From positions 1 through 64,000 of the forward strand of contig QCBH01000008.1 in assembly GCA_003281685.1 (NCBI GenBank): DNA of 64,000 nt. Reading direction: 5' to 3'. Positions within the stretch are counted from its first letter, which is position 1; every line of letters starts with the position of its first letter. Below, one piece after another: positions 59,598 to 64,000 of this stretch. Both the position numbers and the translations under genes were made by a program. This DNA is from Prochlorococcus sp. AG-347-E23 (GTDB lineage: Bacteria > Cyanobacteriota > Cyanobacteriia > PCC-6307 > Cyanobiaceae). The notes below the pieces were generated by a model. It made no database searches and was not told the origin of the DNA. It saw nothing but the letters and a program-made list of their open reading frames with translations.

Positions 59598-60644
59598 ATG
59601 TCTAAAAAGTTATTACCTGTTACGATTATTAGCGGATTTTTAGGTTCAGGCAAAACTACGCTTTTAAATCATATTTTAAAAAATCAAGTTGGTCTTAAAA
59701 CAGCTGTTTTGGTTAATGAATTTGGAGAGATAGGAATAGATAATGACTTAATAATAGAAGGCTCAGAAGATATGATCGAATTAAATAATGGCTGTATATG
59801 TTGCTCTATTAATGGTGAATTATTAAATACAGTTTCCAAAGTTTTAGAAAGATCTGCCATGATAGACTATTTGATTGTCGAAACTACAGGGCTAGCAGAT
59901 CCATTACCAGTAGCCATGACTTTTGCAGCTGGAGATCTTCGGGAAAAAGTAAGATTAGATTCAATCATCACTGTCATTGATGGAGAAAATTTTGATTTTG
60001 AAATTAATAATACAAGTGTCGCCTATTCTCAGATTTTATACGGAGATATCCTTCTCCTGAACAAATGTGATTTAGTCAACGAAGAAAAACTAAAGAAAGT
60101 CGAAAAATTTATAAATAAAATAAAAAAAGAACCAAGGATATTGAGATCAACAAATAGTGAAGTCGGATTACAAACAATAATGAGTGTAGGTCTATTTGAA
60201 ACAGATACTTTTAAATTCGATAAGGATAAAGAAGATTTAGAAGTCAAGGCAAAAGATCACTCTTCTCATTCACACGATCACTCTTCTCATTCTCACGATC
60301 ACTCCTCTAATTCACACGATCACTCTTCTCATTCGCACGATTTGATCAATAACATAGAGGGTTTTACATCAGTTTCTTATGAGACATTTGAACCATTTTC
60401 CTTAAGGAAGTTTCAATATTTCTTAGATAATCAAATCTCACAAAATGTATTTAGGGCGAAAGGAATATTATGGTTTATGGAAAGTGAAAGAAAACACATT
60501 TTTCACCTATCTGGGAAACGATTTTCTCTTGATGATGAAGAATGGACAAAAGAAAAGTCTAACAAGATAGTGTTAATTGGAAAAGAATTAGATCATCAAA
60601 CTATTAAGAAGCAACTCTCATCATGTAGATTTAGTTCAGATTAG
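59598..60644 (+). CDS. CobW/G3E-family GTPase with His-rich loop (metal chaperone)
   Basis: A 348-residue GTPase of the COG0523 group. The P-loop is SGFLGSGKTTLLNHIL, and the CxCC metal motif is in ELNNGCICCSIN. Residues 220-247 form a His-rich loop made of four 7-residue units (DHSSHSH), a typical zinc site. It is probably a zinc chaperone (ZNG1-like), though cobalt and nickel members exist. The ABC permease follows after 28 bp. Confidence 0.92.
   Translation: MSKKLLPVTIISGFLGSGKTTLLNHILKNQVGLKTAVLVNEFGEIGIDNDLIIEGSEDMIELNNGCICCSINGELLNTVSKVLERSAMIDYLIVETTGLADPLPVAMTFAAGDLREKVRLDSIITVIDGENFDFEINNTSVAYSQILYGDILLLNKCDLVNEEKLKKVEKFINKIKKEPRILRSTNSEVGLQTIMSVGLFETDTFKFDKDKEDLEVKAKDHSSHSHDHSSHSHDHSSNSHDHSSHSHDLINNIEGFTSVSYETFEPFSLRKFQYFLDNQISQNVFRAKGILWFMESERKHIFHLSGKRFSLDDEEWTKEKSNKIVLIGKELDHQTIKKQLSSCRFSSD
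60255..60338 (+). repeat. Four-copy 21 bp tandem repeat in the CobW-like gene
   Basis: GATCACTCTTCTCATTCACAC and three near-copies encode DHSSHSH each, one copy reading DHSSNSH. Copies differ at only a few bases, mostly silent. Tandem repeats of this size often vary in number between strains. Confidence 0.85.
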
Positions 60645-60672
60645 ATTATACATATTAGGGTTTAATTAATTT

Positions 60673-62211
60673 TTGAAAATACTTATTAAAGGATTTAAAA
60701 AAGCATTAAAAGAATTAAAACTTCTTTATATAATCTCGTTCATTGTTTCAATATTAGTAATCATTCCAATATGCAATTTTCTTCTTGAGGGTATTCAATA
60801 TGTTTCAAGTGGAAATTTTTCTTTAGGTATTGCTGGAGGAGAAGAGGTTATAGGCACTTTAAAAGTTTTAACGCTGACAAGTTTATTTGGAGGAGGCTTG
60901 GGAACCTTAAATGGATGGTTACTTTCAAATTGTAATTTTAAGTACAGAAAAATTCTTCGTATTTTTCAGCTAGTTCCACTAGCTGCCCCAGCTTATCTGA
61001 TTACAGCTGTTTTGCAGGATTTAGGGAGTATTTTTGGGTATCAAGTAACTGGTTTATGGTGGGGGATTTTAATACTTTCGATTTCTACTTATCCATATGT
61101 ATTTATTCTTGCCAATGAAAGTTTTAACAAATTTGGGGTTAATCAAATAAATGCTAGTAGAGGATTAGGAGTTGGGCCGTGGAGAAGCTTCTTTAAAATA
61201 GCTCTCCCAATGGCAATGCCAGCACTAATAACAGGAATAAGTTTAATGTGTATGGAAGTAATGAATGAGTTAGGTACATTTGCATTATTAAACATTCCAA
61301 GTATTTCTACAGGTATTGCAGAAAATTGGATAATTCAAGGTAATCCAGAAAATGCTATTGGATTATCTTTAGTGGCCTTGTCAATAATTTTCACTTTGAT
61401 TATTTTTGAAAAATTCTCGAGAAGAAAATCAAAGAGGTGGAGTGATAATCCCGCATCAAAAGATTCTCAAGGATGGGAATTAAAAAAAACTCGAGCTTTT
61501 TTGGCAATAATTATATCCTTATTCCCTCCAATTTTCTCTTTTGGAATTCCTTTTGTTTGGGTTTTGCTTAATATCGATCAAATTCATAAAGGGTTTTCTT
61601 TAGAATTATTCAACCTTTCATTTAGGACTATAAGTCTGGGACTTTTTACAGCATTAATAACAATGCTATTCTCGTTAATAATTTCCTTAGCTAGACGTCC
61701 AAATAAAAACTTATTGCTAGAACTAATAACAAACCTTGCGGGGATAGGTTATGCAATACCAGGCACAGTCTTAGCTTTATCTTTAATAAGCGTTTCTTCT
61801 TCAGAATTAAACTTCATTGCTATTTGCGCTCTAATTTGGGGCTATCTTGTCCGATTTCTGACTATTTCTAAGGGTTCTATTGATTCAAGTCTTGAGAGGA
61901 TTTCTCCTAGTCTTGATGAAGCTGCACTTGGTTTGGGAGAGAATTGGCTGGGAATCATCAAAAAAATTCATCTACCTCTGCTCCAAGGACCAATCTTTGT
62001 AGGATCACTTTTAGTTTTTGTAGATACAATAAAAGAATTACCCATAACATTTATTTTAAGACCATTCGATTTCGATACATTATCTGTACGAATATATCAA
62101 TATGCTGGAGATGAAAGAATGGTAGAAGCAATATTACCAGCTATTTTTATCATGACTCTAGGCCTTATTGCATCAATTACATTGATACCAAGTTTAGAGA
62201 AAAAAAACTAA
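60673..62211 (+). CDS. futB: Iron(III) ABC transporter permease, FutB-type
   Basis: A 512-residue permease made of two homologous halves of about six membrane segments. Each half has a loop that meets the ATPase: NASRGLGVGPWRSFFKIALP and DEAALGLGENWLGIIKKIHLP. This is the shape of FutB/SfuB, which brings in ferric iron with FutA and FutC; those are not in the window. Starts TTG 60673. Ion specificity is by family only. It overlaps the stop of the next gene by 4 bp. Confidence 0.87.
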   Translation: MKILIKGFKKALKELKLLYIISFIVSILVIIPICNFLLEGIQYVSSGNFSLGIAGGEEVIGTLKVLTLTSLFGGGLGTLNGWLLSNCNFKYRKILRIFQLVPLAAPAYLITAVLQDLGSIFGYQVTGLWWGILILSISTYPYVFILANESFNKFGVNQINASRGLGVGPWRSFFKIALPMAMPALITGISLMCMEVMNELGTFALLNIPSISTGIAENWIIQGNPENAIGLSLVALSIIFTLIIFEKFSRRKSKRWSDNPASKDSQGWELKKTRAFLAIIISLFPPIFSFGIPFVWVLLNIDQIHKGFSLELFNLSFRTISLGLFTALITMLFSLIISLARRPNKNLLLELITNLAGIGYAIPGTVLALSLISVSSSELNFIAICALIWGYLVRFLTISKGSIDSSLERISPSLDEAALGLGENWLGIIKKIHLPLLQGPIFVGSLLVFVDTIKELPITFILRPFDFDTLSVRIYQYAGDERMVEAILPAIFIMTLGLIASITLIPSLEKKN

Positions 62212-63164
62212 ATTCTTTTAAAAAGTTTTCTAATTAAAAAAGGGAAGCTTAACAACAAATCTGCCGATGTGGATATGAATCTAAAATAAATTAAGCTCAC
62301 AAGAATTGCATTCTTTGGAATATTTCTGCCAATAAGAAAAAGGAGGCAAGCTTCAAAAACACCAACTCCTCCTGGAGCTGTTGGGACAACCAAACCTAAA
62401 GACCATGACAAAGAAAAGATTACCAGTAAAAATATTATGTTCAAGGTATTAATTGGATAAAAAGTATTTAAGCAAAAATAAAACCCAATAAATTTTGATA
62501 AAACAAAACCAATTTCAAGTAATAATGCTCTAGTAGGAAAAAAAGAAATTATATTTATTCTCTCTTCAAATTGGTCATTTAAATTTTGAAGTCTCAAAAC
62601 ATCAAATACTTTTCCCTTAAGAGACCTTAATATTTTTAATATAAGATAAATTAATTTCTTATTTAAGAATACTAAAGGGAAAATTAAAAAAAAATAAAAT
62701 GGTGAAAAAATCAATCCCAACGATGCCAAGAGAAAAGATCCACTCAGCATAAAATAAGGTTCTATAAGTGTCGAATACATAGCAATCTGGGGATTACTTA
62801 TTTTTTTTATAAAATTAAATCTTTCAACAAAATGCCAAATCCCTCCTGGGACGTATTTAAGAATATTGGTTAAGACATAAAAAGAGACTAGATTATTACT
62901 TTTAAATTCTTTCCCGAACCATTTAACAATATATTTCCATGCATAAGCGTTCAGGTAAATACTTAAAACACAAAATAAAAATGATAAAAATAAATTAATT
63001 CCATTATTTTCTAAATTAATATCAAAAGAAATTTGATCAATATTAACAAAAAAATAGATGCAAAAATACAACAAGCTTGAAATAAAGAAAGTACTTTTTA
63101 AAACTCCAAAATTAAATTTTTTTAAAGATTTCAAATATGATTTATTACTTAAATTGAATCTCAT
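62208..63164 (-). CDS. UPF0104/LPG-synthase-like membrane protein
   Basis: A 318-residue protein with about eight membrane segments. It has KYVPGGIWHFVERF and PTAPGGVGVFEACLL, the two signatures of the flippase-like part of lysylphosphatidylglycerol synthases (UPF0104). No catalytic LPG domain is attached, so it may move or make a lipid or a glycan. It overlaps larC's stop by 4 bp and may be translated with it. Confidence 0.85.
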   Translation of the reverse strand: MRFNLSNKSYLKSLKKFNFGVLKSTFFISSLLYFCIYFFVNIDQISFDINLENNGINLFLSFLFCVLSIYLNAYAWKYIVKWFGKEFKSNNLVSFYVLTNILKYVPGGIWHFVERFNFIKKISNPQIAMYSTLIEPYFMLSGSFLLASLGLIFSPFYFFLIFPLVFLNKKLIYLILKILRSLKGKVFDVLRLQNLNDQFEERINIISFFPTRALLLEIGFVLSKFIGFYFCLNTFYPINTLNIIFLLVIFSLSWSLGLVVPTAPGGVGVFEACLLFLIGRNIPKNAILVSLIYFRFISTSADLLLSFPFLIRKLFKRI

Positions 63165-64000
63165 TTCCAGTTTTCAAATGCTTTAAATTTTTTACTGGAA
63201 TCTTTTATTATTTTTCTTATTTCTTCAGTTGATATTTTATGCTCTAGTTTTAATCTTAAAATTTCGTCATTTTCAGGCTTCATAGATATTGATCCATCTG
63301 GTTTCAAAGTCTGTTTAACTCTTATATTTCCAAAAGTCGTTGAACATTCTCCCCTCCTTCTAAGTAATATCCACCTTGATTGGGTCCTTTCACGAACTCC
63401 AATAGTATTGGAATAATCAAACCAAAGTTGCCTAAAAAATTCTTTTTTCTCTATTGGCAAGATTGCTTGAATAGAAAATCCAATTCTATCTTTTTTCATA
63501 TTGATAGCTTGATAAGAAACGTCGTAAGCTCCTTCAATTCTCAGTTTCTCTACAAAATTGCATATATCTTCAGGTGTTTGGTCATCAATCCATGCTTCTT
63601 GCACAGATATTTCTTCGAACTTTGGATTGATCTCTTTTTTAATAGAATAATCATCAAATGAAGAAATTTTATAAACTCTAACCAAATTAGCGAATGGAAA
63701 TTTTTTGTTGCCAATCCCTACTCCATAAGAGTCAACAGAATATTTTGAAGGGGGTTGATGATTGTGGACTAAATTAGAAAGTAAAGCAATGCCCGTTGGG
63801 GTAGATAGTTCACCCTCAATTGAGTCGAAACTTGATAAAACCTTAATATTTTTTTGCCTTATTAATTCTATTACAGCAGGAGGGGGTACGGATAATTTTC
63901 CATGATCAGTTTGAACGAAGCCCTTCCCTAACATAGGTTCATTACAATAAACTTTTTTAGGATTTAGGTAATTAAAAGCTGCACACACACCTACAATATC
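63161..64000 (-). CDS. larC: LarC-family nickel-insertion protein, N-terminus cut off
   Basis: About 280 residues of a LarC (UPF0272/DUF111) protein, continuing past the right edge; the first in-window codons read DIVGVCAAF. Markers: LGKGFVQTDHGKLSVPPPAVIELI, IEGELSTPTGIALL and FPFANLVRVYK. In lactobacilli LarC installs nickel in the pincer cofactor of lactate racemase, with LarB and LarE. Neither is in the window. The chain here is continuous, without the frameshift known in some LarC genes. Confidence 0.87.
   Translation of the reverse strand, partial: DIVGVCAAFNYLNPKKVYCNEPMLGKGFVQTDHGKLSVPPPAVIELIRQKNIKVLSSFDSIEGELSTPTGIALLSNLVHNHQPPSKYSVDSYGVGIGNKKFPFANLVRVYKISSFDDYSIKKEINPKFEEISVQEAWIDDQTPEDICNFVEKLRIEGAYDVSYQAINMKKDRIGFSIQAILPIEKKEFFRQLWFDYSNTIGVRERTQSRWILLRRRGECSTTFGNIRVKQTLKPDGSISMKPENDEILRLKLEHKISTEEIRKIIKDSSKKFKAFENWK

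Overview
The window is about 64 kb of AT-rich, gene-dense chromosome from a marine picocyanobacterium, almost certainly a high-light-adapted Prochlorococcus. The reasons are a form IA RuBisCO embedded in an alpha-carboxysome (cso) cluster with csoS1D, the chlN/chlB/chlL genes beside a light-dependent protochlorophyllide reductase, psaM and psb27, a ferrochelatase with a chlorophyll-binding tail, the aar/ado hydrocarbon pair, very short intergenic gaps and a strong A/T codon bias. I cannot say from sequence alone whether it is HLI or HLII. The strain is not identified. No rRNA, tRNA, insertion sequence, prophage or CRISPR was seen. Almost everything looks like core genome.

Layout. (1) 1-8621: the alpha-carboxysome cluster, transcribed leftwards as csoS1-cbbL-cbbS-csoS2-csoSCA-csoS4A-csoS4B-acRAF. 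An intrinsic-terminator-like hairpin lies between cbbS and csoS2. A separate csoS1D and a divergent HAM1-family NTPase lie upstream. (2) 8719-14759: chlorophyll and photosystem genes: a small unknown protein, chlN-chlB-chlL rightwards, then por leftwards ending 6 bp from chlL, a small membrane protein and psaM. (3) 14861-18284: a lipoyl-type acyltransferase, an M50 membrane protease, trpF and folE. (4) 18438-22941: a leftward run ado, aar, accA, SDR (fatty acyl to alkane pathway plus acetyl-CoA carboxylase alpha subunit) and a creatininase-family gene. (5) 23008-29430: an S1-domain protein, a Tab2-like protein and a YfiH/PgeF-family gene that seems to use a non-canonical AUU start; then a secreted nuclease-like protein, ilvB and hemH. 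(6) 29496-33925: a tyrosine-recombinase-like gene, cobO, pyrH, frr and a geranylgeranyl-reductase-like flavoprotein. (7) 33950-42453: tal, ftsI with an FtsL-like partner, a CPBP protease, a tandem histidine phosphatase, lepB, an ArsC-like protein, a diverged pyrophosphatase and two small proteins. (8) 42628-53942: proS, psb27, purA, a PfkB kinase, cutA, cobK, ssb, argB, a DUF3153-type protein and priA. (9) 54265-64000: the principal sigma factor, hemC, a second (intact) pyrophosphatase, an M32 carboxypeptidase, yjbQ, pterin dehydratase, a His-rich CobW GTPase, a FutB-type permease, a UPF0104 membrane protein and the start-truncated larC.

How they work together. The carboxysome block is a nearly complete CO2-fixation organelle: RuBisCO, scaffold, carbonic anhydrase, hexamers, pentamers, pseudohexamer and an assembly factor. 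It sits next to chlorophyll synthesis, and three tetrapyrrole genes (hemC, hemH, the DPOR set) plus corrin genes (cobO, cobK) are spread over the window. The most unusual signals are non-coding. An exact 13-15 nt motif occurs at three promoters-to-be (csoS1, HAM1, priA/rpoD), and an RNA with mutually exclusive stems sits in the csoS1/HAM1 divergent region. Among proteins, the AUU-start candidate, the pyrophosphatase paralogue with lost active-site residues and the catalytically dead pterin-dehydratase fold in the carboxysome operon stand out. I did not find a clear new multi-gene defence or mobile system.
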